64,000 nucleotides of DNA from Cacajao melanocephalus (lineage: Eukaryota; Chordata; Mammalia; Primates; Pitheciidae): assembly GCA_963573385.1 (NCBI GenBank), contig CAUYLG010071450.1, positions 20,664 to 84,663 on the forward strand, written 5' to 3'. The position numbers and the translations under genes are program-made. The notes below the pieces were generated by a model. That model ran no database searches and had not been told where the DNA came from. It saw only the letters and a list, made by a program, of their open reading frames with translations. Positions 15,850-27,167 of the stretch are shown one piece after another. How positions within the stretch are numbered: position 1 is the first letter of the stretch; each line of letters starts with the position of its first letter.

Positions 15850-16115
15850 GTGGATGTGTTATAAGTATTGTAGTTATGTTTAAATGATTCCTTATCTTTT
15901 GAGATACTGGTACTGAAGTATTCACAGAGGAAAGGATATGATCTCTGTAATTTGTTTCAAAATAATCTGAAGGATGAAAATCTGGGGATAGGTGGGAATA
16001 TAGATGAAAGAAGATTAACCAAAATTTCAGAGGCTGAGTAATGGGTATGTGGAAGTTCATTTTACTATTCTGTTTTGTGTTTGTTTGAAATGTTCTATGA
16101 CAAAAAGTAAAACAA
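15850..16115 (+). mobile_element. Probable old L1 (L1M-type) 3' end
   Basis: The run gctgagtaatgggtatgtggaagttcattttactattctgttttgtgtttgtttgaaatgttctatgac, preceded by gataggtgggaatatagatgaaagaagattaacc and ending in caaaaagtaaaac, matches a 3'-terminal phrase (gggtgatgggtacatgggggttcattatactattctc...gtttgaaattttccataataaa) that I associate with old L1 3' ends. The family is from memory. The minus-strand 130-codon frame over it (15668-16060) is not a gene. Confidence 0.45.
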
Positions 16116-16372
16116 ACAAACCACTAGACTGCAAAGGTGTAATTTGGTGTTGTAAGACAAGTACAAAACCTATGCCAAATCTATGCATATCCAGGTTTAC
16201 AGATATTAAAATATAGTAACAGAATATCAATTAAACTAAATACTACATAATCTTGAAAAAAAAAAACCTATTCTATAGTAAACAAGGCTGATTATAATAG
16301 TAACATAGGACTAAGAACGGAAGCTTCCAGATGTTAGATATTTAAGTTCAGTGGATTAACTTCATGTATCAA

Positions 16373-16657
16373 TTTTTTTTTTTTGAGATTGAGTCTCGCT
16401 GTCACCTAGGTTGGAGTGTAATGGATGACATTGCAACTTCCGCCTCCCAGGTTCAAGCAATTCTTTTGCCTCAGCCTCTCGAGTAGCTGGGACGACAGGC
16501 AGGTGCCATTATGCCTGGCTATATTTTTGTATTTTTAGTACAGATGGGGTTTCACCATGTTTGCCAGGCTGGTCTCAAACTCCTGAACTCAGGTGATCTA
16601 GCCACTGGGGCCTCCTAAAGTGCTGGGATTACAGGCATGAGCCACTGTACCCAGCCC
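16373..16657 (-). mobile_element. Alu (AluS-type), full length, antisense
   Basis: Begins with the T run of the reversed A-tail, then gagattgagtctcgctgtcacctaggttgg, both monomers, and ends gtgctgggattacaggcatgagccactgtacccagcc. Several internal substitutions and a small deletion (gctgtcacc). Flanks atcaa/atcaaa may be target-duplication remains. Confidence 0.97.
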
Positions 16658-17589
16658 ATTATCAAACATTTTAACAAACATTCCTTTTTTGCTTCCAGAT
16701 ACCAGTCAGGATTGTTACATTGGCTTTCCCTTTATCAATTTAATTCTGCAAACTTTCTGAGCTTCCTCTTCAGAAGGGAAGACAGTGAATTAGATACAGT
16801 AATGCATTTTTTTCCTAAACATTGAGTGTTTATACAGTATCTTCACTAACTTTCTAATGAAGAGTACTGCATTAAAATTTGTCATCTAAATATACATCTT
16901 TCAAAATAGTAAGACTTTAATAGTATCGAGTAGGAAAAAACATTGAATAATAAAACTTTAAAAGACAACTTTTAAAATAAACCCTTAGATAAGTTTGGAG
17001 TCTTTCACCATAATAATTATCTTTTTTCTTATTGGTAAATCTTCATTCTCCTCTCCTGGGCCATCCTTGATAATTTTTTTTTTAACTAAACAATCTCATC
17101 CCAACTTGGAGCTAAAATATTCCCTGGACTTTGATATCCCTGTATTTGAGGTACACTAGGGGTTAAAGGCCCAATCTCTCTTCTCTCAGCTTTAGCGCTG
17201 ACTTGTCTTGGTCTCTGCCACATACCATCATCCCACTTAGGTAGCTGAAACTAATTAAAAGAAGGTCTTAATTTTCAGCCTAACACCATCAATTAGCTAA
17301 AGAGGTTTATGCTGCTCTTTCAGTTCTTTTGCTTCACATTTCTCCATGAGGCCAGTGATATTTTTCCTAAGGAGGAAGAATGGGAAGAGCAGCATGGAAG
17401 TAGCAGCAGTGTTGCCCCAATTTTAGACAAATGTTTTCCTACTTCTTCTTTTTCTTGTTGAAAGCATTAGGTCCAATTTCTCCCCCTCAAACTCTCAAGG
17501 AAAGAAAAAAAGTCATTTATTTTAAGTTTGCAATTGTTATTGTTTTTCTTTATGAACCACCTCCCCCCTATCCATTTGGTGCCTCTTCT
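16658..17589. other. No feature recognised
   Basis: Unique-looking AT-rich DNA. No repeat family or gene identified. Confidence 0.5.
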
Positions 17590-17778
17590 GGGTTAAGCCC
17601 TTGGCTGGATGCTTTAAATACATTAACATTTAGTGTTCAGTTATGATGTCCCTTTTTAATATGAGGAACTGGAGATTCGAGGGACAAAGATGAAGTAACG
17701 TGTATAACCAGGATTACAAAAGTAGTAAGTGTTAGAGGCAGAATTCAAACCAGTATCCCCTACCTCTAAAGCTTGGAG
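17590..17778 (-). repeat. MIR SINE, antisense
   Basis: ggatgctttaaatacattaacatttagtg, tatgaggaactggagattcgagggacaaagatgaagtaacgtgtataaccaggattacaaaagtagtaagtgttagaggcagaattcaaaccagtatccc follows the reversed MIR consensus (gaggaaactgaggctcagag...aagtaacttgcccaaggtcacacagctagtaagtggcagagccgggattcgaaccc). Confidence 0.82.
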
Positions 17779-17995
17779 TAGTTCCTGTTGTCTCGCAGGT
17801 TATTTAATTAAATGTTTCCCAGCTGGCTCCCATTAGCAATAGTTTTCAGCTCTGTTCTTGCTTAGTATGAATTACATCAGAATAGCAACGTTTATTTAAA
17901 ATGAATCAGAAAAAAATATTGCTTTCTTTGTAAAGATTATTATTTTGTGGTAGTCTTCAAATAGCAACTTTCTTTCACCACAGCACTCAGTTATC

Positions 17996-18043
17996 AGCAT
18001 GATAACTTAATATTTGTTGAGCATGATAACTTAATATTTATTT
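17996..18043. repeat. 24-bp tandem duplication (x2)
   Basis: agcatgataacttaatatttgttg is followed at once by agcatgataacttaatatttattt. Only the last bases differ. A simple local duplication in otherwise unremarkable sequence. Confidence 0.92.
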
Positions 18044-18327
18044 CAAACTAGGTAATAAGACAACATCATCATATAGCACAGTTTCTGTCTTTAAGATGTT
18101 TATAGAGGCATACAAACATGACATACTCTTCCTTCTCCACTATGTTAACTTCATGAAATTAGCATTCAACTTTTATTTCTGCTTTATGATTAAAAAAATA
18201 TCTTTAAAACAAAGTAAATGCCACTGGAGAATGGTAATTGTTGGATGAAGATTTAAGGCAAGTGAGAGCACTTATTCCTTTTCCCTGGACTAGCAAAGTT
18301 GTCTGCAATGGGAATAAGAATGGGAGG

Positions 18328-18529
18328 GATAGCGTTAGGAGAAATACCTGATATAGATGATGGGGTGAAGGATGTAGCAAACCACCATGGCATGTGTATA
18401 CCTATGTAACAAACCTGCATGTTCTGCATATATACCCTGAACTTAAAGCATAATAAAAAAAGAAAAAAAAAACTCCAAAAAACCAAAAAATTAAATTAAA
18501 AAATAAAAAAGTAAAGAATGAGAAAAAAA
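18328..18529 (+). mobile_element. Short L1 3' end, 5'-truncated, with target duplication
   Basis: gatagcgttaggagaaatacctgatatagatgatggggtgaaggatgtagcaaaccaccatggcatgtgtatacctatgtaacaaacctgcatg...aacttaaagcataataaaaaaag is the sense 3' UTR of a primate L1, followed by a long A-rich tail. The 12 bases aagaatgggagg occur at 18316-18327 and again at 18530-18541, flanking the element exactly as a target-site duplication should. Confidence 0.92.
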
Positions 18530-18587
18530 AAGAATGGGAGGAACAATGGTATTTGTACATGGTGGAGAAAACGGATATGTTTAGACT

Positions 18588-18752
18588 GCTTCTCCTGCTC
18601 TCCAGACTTCAACCTTGAAGAAAACATATCCATTCTCTGCACCTTTGTGTACCTATATACAAACATATAGATACACATATACATACTACATACACCTTTA
18701 TGTAGAGAATGGATATGTTTTTAGAAGGTTAAAGTCTGGAGAGAGGAGAAGT
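18588..18752. repeat. Imperfect inverted repeat with ~51-nt arms
   Basis: Arm 18588-18640 (gcttctcctgctctccagac...atccattctctgc) and arm 18702-18752 (gtagagaatggatatgtttt...ggagaagt) are reverse complements at close to nine positions in ten, around a 61-base loop rich in tatacacata. I do not recognise a transposon family in it. Confidence 0.85.
18654..18694. repeat. Direct repeat copy A (41 bp)
   Basis: tatatacaaacatatagatacacatatacatactacataca lies in the loop of the inverted repeat. It recurs at 19638-19678 with one difference (aa versus ac). The last 32 bases are identical. Confidence 0.9.
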
Positions 18753-19590
18753 ATGACTACACAAGTCATATGGCTTTAAAGTAGAACCAAGGGGTCAGAG
18801 AAAAATTTTAAACCAGGAGCTTGTCAAAAAGACAGTTAATTTTCGTAGTTATTTAAAAACTTGCTTGGGCGAAAGTATAAAAGTAGGGAAGTAATTAAGA
18901 ATAGAGATTTAAGGATAGAGAGATAGAAATCCAATTACGGGAAATCTTTATTTGGAAGTGAGGTTGCAGTAGAAATTGTGACTTTTAAAGACATTTGCAC
19001 AAGAAAGCAGAATTTGGGGATCACGTGTAAAAGAGAGACACACGTGTACAATCGTAGATGATGTCAATGATTCTAAGACCCAGTGGAAGGACACAGTGAA
19101 AAAGAATTAAGAGAAAGATCAGAATTTAGTCTGTGAGCAATGAAGTTGAACAGGACAAGGGGATTTTCAGCCTTTATGTGGGAGAAAAGAGAAGATGTAG
19201 CAAGGCAGAGGTGAATATTGGAAGGTAAATCTAGAAGATAGGAGTGCAAGTAATCAAAAATAAAGCATCTTGGATTGGTTTATAGTTTCCTTTGCTTTAA
19301 GATGGACTTTCTGTCTACACGCCTCACGAGTGGCTGATATGCCAACATTTTTGCCGCATTCTAGAGAACATAAAATGCTTTGTGTTCCTTCTTTCAATGA
19401 GATTTGGGATTAAAGACCAATCAAACTGTCCAAGTAGAACAACTATGGGGATTTTTTATTAGTGATAGTGAGAAAATATTATAAAAAAACATCTGGAATA
19501 AAACATGTTCTACTGATTAGATATATTCCCCTGACTGCCATATGCACAGAAGTACATGAATTACATGTGTATATAAAGCTGTGAATATAT
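18753..19590. other. Purine-rich unique-looking stretch
   Basis: A- and G-rich plus strand without a recognised family. It could be a very old antisense LINE but I cannot support a name. Confidence 0.4.
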
Positions 19591-19620
19591 CTTGGCATCT
19601 CTCCTGGGAGAGATGCCAAG
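19591..19620. repeat. Perfect 14-bp-arm hairpin
   Basis: cttggcatctctcc, two bases tg, then ggagagatgccaag: a perfect inverted repeat with a 2-base spacer. No T-run follows that would suggest a Pol III terminator. Confidence 0.95.
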
Positions 19621-19637
19621 TTTTACATATCTATCTA

Positions 19638-19678
19638 TATATACACACATATAGATACACATATACATACTACATACA
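19638..19678. repeat. Direct repeat copy B (41 bp)
   Basis: Second copy of the 18654-18694 sequence, 984 bp downstream, starting 17 bases after the perfect hairpin. Confidence 0.9.
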
Positions 19679-19809
19679 GAGATGAATTAGATGGTGTTAG
19701 ATGTTTGTTTAGTCCATTAGACACTAACAAGCTATTGAATAAGTAAAATCAGGAGTCGGTGCCAATTGAACCTTATGTGCTTGTTATGGTGAATGTGCAA
19801 GCCCTGCCT

Positions 19810-19901
19810 CAAGGCAGGGAGATAGGCTCCTGCTTAGCACCAAGCTGTGTACCCTGTGGCACTTGATAAATCCTTGTTAACTGACTGACTGAATAAATGA
19901 C
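19810..19901 (+). repeat. L2/MIR-type 3' end, sense
   Basis: gcttagcaccaagctgtgtaccctgtggcacttgataaatccttgttaactgactgactgaataaatga follows the shared L2 3' tail (gcctagcacagtgcctggcacatagtaggcgctcaataaatatttgttgaatgaatga). Confidence 0.6.
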
Positions 19902-22900
19902 CCCTCACTGCTCCTTCCGGCCCATCTGATACACAGCCAGGGTTAATTCTGATGCTTGAGAATCTCCAAATAGTGAGTAGAGCAGGCCTATATATGTACA
20001 TGTGGGTGACTAGAGACAGAAAGGAGCAAATGTGTTATCTAAACACCCTCTCCTTCTATTGCTAATACTTCATCAGATAAAACTCCAGCCCCATTTCTCT
20101 TTAATTACCACAAGTACTTGAAGACTTTTGTTATAAAACAGTAGTCTCTGTAACACAGCCTTGTGGCCAATGAATTGAGAATGATATTACCATGTTCAAG
20201 TACACAAATTCTGTTTATCCAGTGTTTTCAAGAGCCAAGTCTGAGGCGAAGACACACAGTTCTCAAAACAATAAAGCAAAGATAGAAATTTGATTTGATG
20301 TGTTCTTTCCAAATGCAATTTAGTAATTTTTTTTGTTGAGATCCAAGAGAATATATTGAAATATATTCCTTCTCTTTTTCATTTTTGAGATTTTTTACTG
20401 GTTCTAAGACTATTCAAAGCTAATATTTTCCATATCCAGTCTTTTTATTTCCTTATGTTATCAGATTTTTCCCATTTTTAATTAGTCCATTGATTTTAAA
20501 GAGCAGCAAATGCCTTATAGGAAAACTTTCAATAACATCCTTCTTTGAAGCAATTTTTTTGTGCGTATCATTTATGTTCTACATTTATATTGTTTTACTT
20601 CTAAGGCAATGTACATAAGGTACTACTAAAAATAAAAACATCTGGATTTCTGATTGCCTATTTTATATTTGAAACAGATCAAAATTTTAACTTTCTCTTC
20701 CAGACATCATAAATAAGTTCTGTATTTTTAACAAAGGTTTATTTTTTAAGTGAAAAACCACTTGTCCATAAATATTATTGAGTCATAAATTAAGGCTTTT
20801 TATCAGTTTAACTGATCTTAATCTATTACTGTCCACTTGTAGAGTCTGATCACAAATCTATAGATGTTTCATGAATGAGTTTGAATCAATAAAACTTCAA
20901 TAAATGTGTTCCTGCATATGTGTTTAAGAAGGAATATATGCTTGGAGATAACTGGTATATCTGCTATGCTACGACACACACAGTAACACATACATATATT
21001 CTAAAATATATATTGATCTAAAATCTTGAATAATCATGTTTAGAATGAGATTGAGTAGCAAGAGCCTATAAAATATTATAAAATGTTTCTTTGTAGATGC
21101 CATGAAAACATTAATATGAATTTTACTTTACATCCTTCAGGTACATTGCTAGGTTTTTCTGGTTACATTCTCTGTCCTGAACACTAGGACAGAAGAAGGC
21201 TGAAAATTTTAAGAGTCAGAAGTGATGTTCATATAAAGATTTTCTATTCAACGAGTCTGCTCCTGGTCAGGGTCCCTAGTCTTACTTAGTTACTTCTTGA
21301 AGTTTAAACATTGTCTTATGGCTTATCTGCCTATGAATGTTTGGAAGACTAATTAGTTAATGTGAATTTGTGGCTTATTAATTGGTCACAGTTCCTCTAT
21401 GAAAGACACAGTACAAATTATTAATCTGTATTTATTTTAAATGAAATCTACTGGAGTAGTTATCATTATTTGCTTTTTCGGAGAGAGGAAGTAAAGCCCA
21501 GAGGTTGAGGCAGAATATTAGATTCTCGAAGCTGGAAGTTACATTAAAGGTCATGGGGGCCAGTCATGAGATCAGCAAGGAACCTGGAGTCCAAGTATTC
21601 AATTTGTCTGAGTCTCCATCCAGAAGAAGCAGAACACATATGTATTTTCATTGTTGAAAACTGAGTTGGAGGGAACAATCATCTGCAAAAATTTTCCAAT
21701 ATTTCTCTGAATGTAAAATTGCTTTATAATAGAACTTTTTCATGTCTTTATTTTAAATCATGACAAGTTTCACCCACTTTGGACAGCTGATTTTAGAGCT
21801 GCTTGAAGATTGAATTGTGCTACCCTCAGCTGAGGGTAAAATTAGCTTTGGCTCTGGGAGTTTTACATGATCTGGGGACTGGTTCAAAGCATAAAAGGGA
21901 CCAGAAAGACGTATCAGGCGATAATTGGCCCACATAGGATTTATCACGTCTCTATGGGGAAATGTTTAGGAAGAGATATTTCCTACCTATTCATGGGAAC
22001 ATTCCTTATATTTTTGAGTTATGCTTGTCTGGAACTTATGTAAAGGGATTGTGATTGTGGCTATAAAATTAGTTAGACAGCCTGGTCATAGATCCATAGA
22101 CCAAAAGAGAAAAGTCGATAATTAAATTTCAGCACTTCTTTCAAGATGATAGCTTAAGCTATCAGATAAATAGAAATGTTCTTACATATTGATCAATAGA
22201 AACAAAACAATGTTTTATAAATAATGTCAGAGGAAAAAATCACTAAAAATATTTGGATACTGATGTTATAATTCAGTGATCTTTTCTGGATTTAAAACTC
22301 CTCCTCTCCACTATTTTGCTAGGATGGTAGAATAATAGAGAATGTATGTTTCCCTATACAAGGATTTTCCTTCTTCTAGGCAGTTCTTGTAAACCCTCAA
22401 TTTGTTTTCCCAAACCTTATACATACCCTAGTTCCTACATCAAAGCACCATTGACCAAAACTATATAAAATCCTTGGCCTCCAACCAAAGACAGCCTAAA
22501 TGCAGGAAAGTAAGAATAAATTAAAGTGACAGGGTCTCAGCAGTGGAAATTAGTGCAACTCTTCTAATTGCATGTCTAGCCTGAATGATGGGATACTTAA
22601 TTCTTACACATCCCAGACAATTGCTTTATACTAACATCAGCTCTGGGAAAAAGGCAGATTCTACAGACATATGGAGCAGTAGATGGAGTGGAAAAATAAA
22701 TCAGAGGCCCTAGCCACTCTGGAAAAAATATGTTTTATCTACATTGTTAATAAAGGTGGTGCTACTATTAAACAATATTGATATTGTCCTCTTGGTCCAT
22801 TCTTTCCATAAAAATCTGAACATTAAATAATTAAATGGCAGAGATTCAACATGCCTGTGTTAACTCTTGTGCCACAAAACCACAACAAAAAGCATGATGG

Positions 22901-22922
22901 GTAAAGGCACAGTTCTTTTTGG
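19902..22922. other. No feature recognised in ~3 kb
   Basis: AT-rich unique-looking sequence. Short A/T-rich tracts occur (for example 20985-21015). Minus frame 21753-21947 shows no domain. Confidence 0.45.
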
Positions 22923-22946
22923 AAAAAAAAAAAAAAAAAAAAAAAA
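22923..22946. repeat. (A)24 homopolymer
   Basis: An uninterrupted run of 24 A with no recognisable retroelement body on its 5' side. Confidence 0.97.
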
Positions 22947-24240
22947 GGACACAAGCCTAAATATGAATCCCAAGGGACAAATGGATCAGGAACAACAGCA
23001 TCCTCTTCTCCCACTACTATAAGAAGTGCTAATAAAAGCCTTCAAAACTAGCATGGGTTCTTATATCTATTTAACCTTTTGCCCCAAGAAGCAAAGAGCA
23101 TCTGGTTAAGTGGAGAGTAAAAGCACAGCAACTTTTCATTATCAGAGCTCACAGGCAGAGTGTGGGGAAGCCGAAGCTGCCAAGCCTGGGTTAAATGCTT
23201 GTTGCCTTCACTGCCTGAGGCCATCTAGCGTGTTTAGAAATGATTAAGTACTGCAGCCTAGAAAGGACCTGTCCTGAGCGTTCATCTCTGACTTCCAGCA
23301 GAAAGGAGAGGCTGGCAATGACAGAGGCAGATGGATGAGTCTCATTAGTATGGCGAGGCAGCGAACCAGACTGCCTTCACAGAGCTGTCCAAAAAGAGGG
23401 AGCAAATTAAAATAGGATCTGGGAAAACCAATGAGCAAGTGTTTTAACTCTCTGCTACCTGGTTTCTTCAGTTGGGAGGCTATAAGCCAGCTTGGTTTAC
23501 TCTGAAATGCTGCTACACCACGAAATGAGAGAATGGCTTTGCAGACTCACAGTTACAGTCTGTAGTCTTTTTTGCATCCTTTAAAAAATGGTTCTTGCAT
23601 TTTCTACAGCTGAACAATACAGATGATTTCATTCTTAAGCATGTGTGACCGCTACTGAGCAGAGCAGGGTGGAAGGAGAGGGGGAGAGACTTCCACCTAA
23701 GGAGAAGGTGGGAGGCCATGCATTACAAAGTGAACAAAGTTGACTTGGAGATGCTACCTAAGGATCAAAGACCTGCTTGGGAGCCAGGGTTTTACATGAA
23801 AGGGCTGAGGCCCCTGCTGGAAAAGTAGTAGTTCTATTCTAAGTCCATTACTTTTTACAATGAAGGAACTTCAGTTGTGCTGAGGACTGCCCGACTGGAA
23901 TTTCAGAGACGGAAAGTCAGCAAACACTGACCTGAGAGAGCTGTCCCTGGGAAGTGAGGGGCTAAAAAGATTCTGTGATGTTCTCTTTGTGTGGCTCTTA
24001 CATTACGGGAGTTTGGGAACCCAGGGCCAAGTGAAACATATTAAGAGTTTTCTAAGTGCTATCAAACCAAAAGTAATGGGCATTCACTGAACAATAGACT
24101 TGATCTGATGAAAGCCTTTTGGCCTTTCCCTTTTCAGTTGCTTGCTTACATCTTGAGCTTGGGCAGGAGATAAATGGTATACTCACTGCTTTGGGGTAAC
24201 ACTTAAAATTTTGGAAAAAGTTGGTATAAATTATTTAGTT
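22947..24240. other. No feature recognised
   Basis: Mixed-composition single-copy-looking sequence without a named repeat or a convincing frame. Confidence 0.45.
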
Positions 24241-24400
24241 GTTTATTCATTCATTCAGCAAATATGTACTATGTCCTTTGGGTTATATCAGGCCCAGGGA
24301 ACCAAAAAGGAAGAAATACTCCCTGCCTTCCTTCAAAGATCTAAGTCTAGTTAGAAGACAGAGAAGCAAAATAAACATATGAGAAGTCTCTAAAAGAGGA
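24241..24400 (-). repeat. L2 LINE 3' end, antisense
   Basis: tttattcattcattcagcaaatatgtactatgtcctttgggttatatcaggcccagggaaccaaaaaggaagaaatactccctgccttcc...aagtctagttagaagacagagaagcaaaataaac is the reversed L2 3' terminus including the attc tandem tail. Confidence 0.82.
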
Positions 24401-24439
24401 TAGTCTTTCTCCAAAAGCTGAGTGGAGGCTAACCGCTGA

Positions 24440-24560
24440 TTGAAACAGAGAATCTGCCATCAAGGAGCTTATGGTTCAGGGTGGGAGCTAGACATGGGAA
24501 CAATCAATTTCAAGGCAGACTGAAAAAAGTGCCAACTAGATGTACAAGAACCCTGTTGTG
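24440..24560 (-). repeat. Second L2-like antisense piece
   Basis: ctgccatcaaggagcttatggttcagggtgggagctagacatgggaacaatcaa resembles the reversed L2 phrase ctgccctcatggagcttacattctagtgggg...agacagacaataaac a second time, so either a duplication or two overlapping L2 fragments. Confidence 0.45.
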
Positions 24561-26694
24561 AGAATCCTAATGTAAGAGCAATTAATTCTGCCTGGAGGGA
24601 AAGCAAAAGACTTCACAGTGTGTTTGGCATTTATGTTGTGCTTTGCAGGGTACACTGAGGGCATATTATTTAAATAAAGAAAATTTATAAATATATAAGG
24701 GTTTTTGTTCAAAAGAGACTATATATCTTTTTCCAAATATATTTTTTCTTAGTCAAAATTGTTTCAATGTTAGGCCTTACTTCATTATGACTTGTTTCAG
24801 TTGATTGTGTGCCAAAAATGGAACCATCTGAAGTTCCGTGAACGATCATAAGAAGTAAAATGTGGGCTAGGAGATGAGACTGAAGTCGACTGAAAGTCTT
24901 TTTGATGCTGGTTAGATTGTGTGCTCCTCTCTCTACAGCATGTGGAAGCTGAATTTGGGAAGAGCTGCTATTTTTCTTTCAAATGGATACACATATTTTT
25001 CTAATTAAAAAAGCAAGGAAACAAAAAATAATAAATAAATAAATGACAACACAATAGGAAAGTTGGGATTTTATCCAGCTTTGGGTAAAAAAAAAAAATC
25101 CTCTACAAATAAGAAACTTTGGATTACAGAATCTGAAAATTCTCAGTTTGTACATTTTTCCTAGAGAATCATCATTTTTACAAATCTAAACTTAACTAGG
25201 TGGGTTTTCAGTTAGACATCTAAAAACTAGATCACATCACCTGTTCCAAATTTACAAAAGTGTAAGGTTGTATAAGCTATACGTGGGAAGCAAAATTGTT
25301 TCTGGACAAGAAGTATTATTCTGTAACTCACCAACTACACCCAACCACCCATTTGTAAATTCCATAGCACTATAGTAACCTTACCTGGAGTTAGCACTTG
25401 CAAAGGAACAAACGGTGAGCATCCTGGTGATGGCATGCATAACAACCAAAGCGAGAGTTTAGTGACAAGTAAGAAGGCATTGTGCAGAAGAGGGCATTCT
25501 GAATTCCCATGAAGAAAGACGTAAAAAAAAATATATATTATCCCTCATATTACTATTGCTATTCAGATAGATTTTCTTTGTACACATATGTATCTGCTAT
25601 TGACATCAGGGCCTGAGAGCCTGAGCCAATTGACTTTGTGTTTTAGAGTTGCTTTCTTATCCCACTCAATATAAGCAGAAACCATTTCTCATATTTATCC
25701 TCATGTAAAATGTACACGGATAAATCATTTAACTAAATGTAAGGTGTCAGAAAATGGTTCATACAAAGAAAATAATATTATGCAGTATAAACTCCCATTA
25801 AGTTGTAATGTGGCTGACATTGACTGAAGGAGATTAAGTCTAAGACTCTTTTTCTCATGACATTTTTTCAAATAAATAAAGGTAACGGGAGGGAAATGTT
25901 GACTTTTTTTTTTCTTATTTTGCATATAAATTTTTACCTGTGTAATTTTTTTTTCCAGCCACTTTTATTCCCAGTGCAGTATTACTGGGGTCTATTAACT
26001 GAATCCTGGGTAGTAATGATAAGTGTCAGTAAAGCAAGGTCATAATTGACCTTTATCACTAAAAAAAATGTTAGCTACCTAAAGATAAACTTTCGTGTTG
26101 AATTTGGAATGTAAAGAAGAGGGTCGAGTCCATGAAAGGAGCAAATCTGAATAGAAATCTATGAATATTTCATGTCTGAGAAGAGGTTGGAAACTTAGTA
26201 TGACATTACCCTGACCCTTGTCCTAAAATATTTTCAAAAGAATATTCTGATCAGCAGCAGACCACATCAGAAGAGATAGGTTTTTCTTACTTAGTAGGAA
26301 AGTTAAATTGTGGTATAAGAATATTTGTACTTCAAGCTATTCTCCTAAATGAACTAGACTATGTGCTTATGTTCTGTAAGGGTGAGGCTACCCAACTTAC
26401 ACCTTGGAGTAACTTTGCATGTCCCTCCAGATTTGGAGGTCTAGGTGCCCCCATAGATACTCTGCTGCCCCAGATCCAGTGGAATGGACTGACAAGAGGT
26501 ACTGCTTCCCCAAAGTACAGCACAGAGCATTAATAAATACACAGTGAACAGTTTTCTGATTAATTGGATGTGTTGTCCTTTCTACCCCAAGATACTTAGG
26601 TTCTATTAAGCTAGAAATTATTTAGTTAACAAGAAAGGGATTTACTGAATAGTGAATAGGTGTCAAATGATATGGTAGGCTCCTTGAACATTTC
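24561..26694. other. No feature recognised in ~2.1 kb
   Basis: AT-rich. Short (AAAT) and A-tracts near 25025-25095. No gene or named repeat. Confidence 0.45.
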
Positions 26695-26875
26695 AAATAA
26701 TAGTATGAATAGCTAGCAGCAATAGGGCACTTAATATCTACCAGGCATCCCATTAAATTCCTCAAGTATGTTATCTTGTATAAGTAAGTACCACTGTCAT
26801 CCTCATTGTACAGATGAAGAAACAGAGGCACACCAAAGCCCAGGCATTCTTCTGAGATCGCAGGGTTTCTAACTG
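26695..26875 (-). repeat. MIR SINE, antisense
   Basis: aataatagtatgaatagctagcagcaatagggcacttaatatctaccaggcatcc, agtatgttatcttgtataagtaagtaccactgtcatcctcattgtacagatgaagaaacagaggcacacc follow the reversed MIR 3' half closely. Confidence 0.88.
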
Positions 26876-27061
26876 ATTGAACCTGCTGGTGCCAAATTGC
26901 TCATTCCTATAGTCTAGTAGAGAAGATCATCTTAGCAAGCAAAAACCAATCAGGAACAACAAAATACTTATGTGATAGACATAATATATGTGATAGGAAA
27001 TCAGAAAAATAAATGTGCAGTTTGAATCAGTTTGTGAAGAATTTAGAAAACAGTAGCCTTT

Positions 27062-27167
27062 AGGGAAGAAAGAAAGAAGAAAGAAAAGAAAGAAAGAAAG
27101 AATGAACAGAAGCATTCTGGGGCAGAGAAAGAAAGAAAGAAAGAACAGAAGCATTCTGGGGCAGAGA
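27062..27167. repeat. GAAA tract with duplicated 24-bp insert
   Basis: A (GAAA)n run is interrupted twice by the identical 24 bases aacagaagcattctggggcagaga (27105-27128 and 27144-27167), giving a 39-bp tandem unit made of part GAAA repeat and part unique sequence. Confidence 0.92.

Noticed and set aside
15668..16060. 130-codon minus-strand frame
   Set aside because: Lies largely over an old L1-like 3' end and reads like AT-rich non-coding translation.
19591..19620. Hairpin considered as a microRNA precursor or bacterial-type terminator
   Set aside because: Too short (14 pairs, 2-base loop) for a typical pre-miRNA stem and no T-run; a terminator makes no sense in this genome.
22923..22946. 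A24 run considered as a processed-pseudogene tail
   Set aside because: The upstream sequence shows no recognisable mRNA or retroelement body and no flanking duplication was seen.
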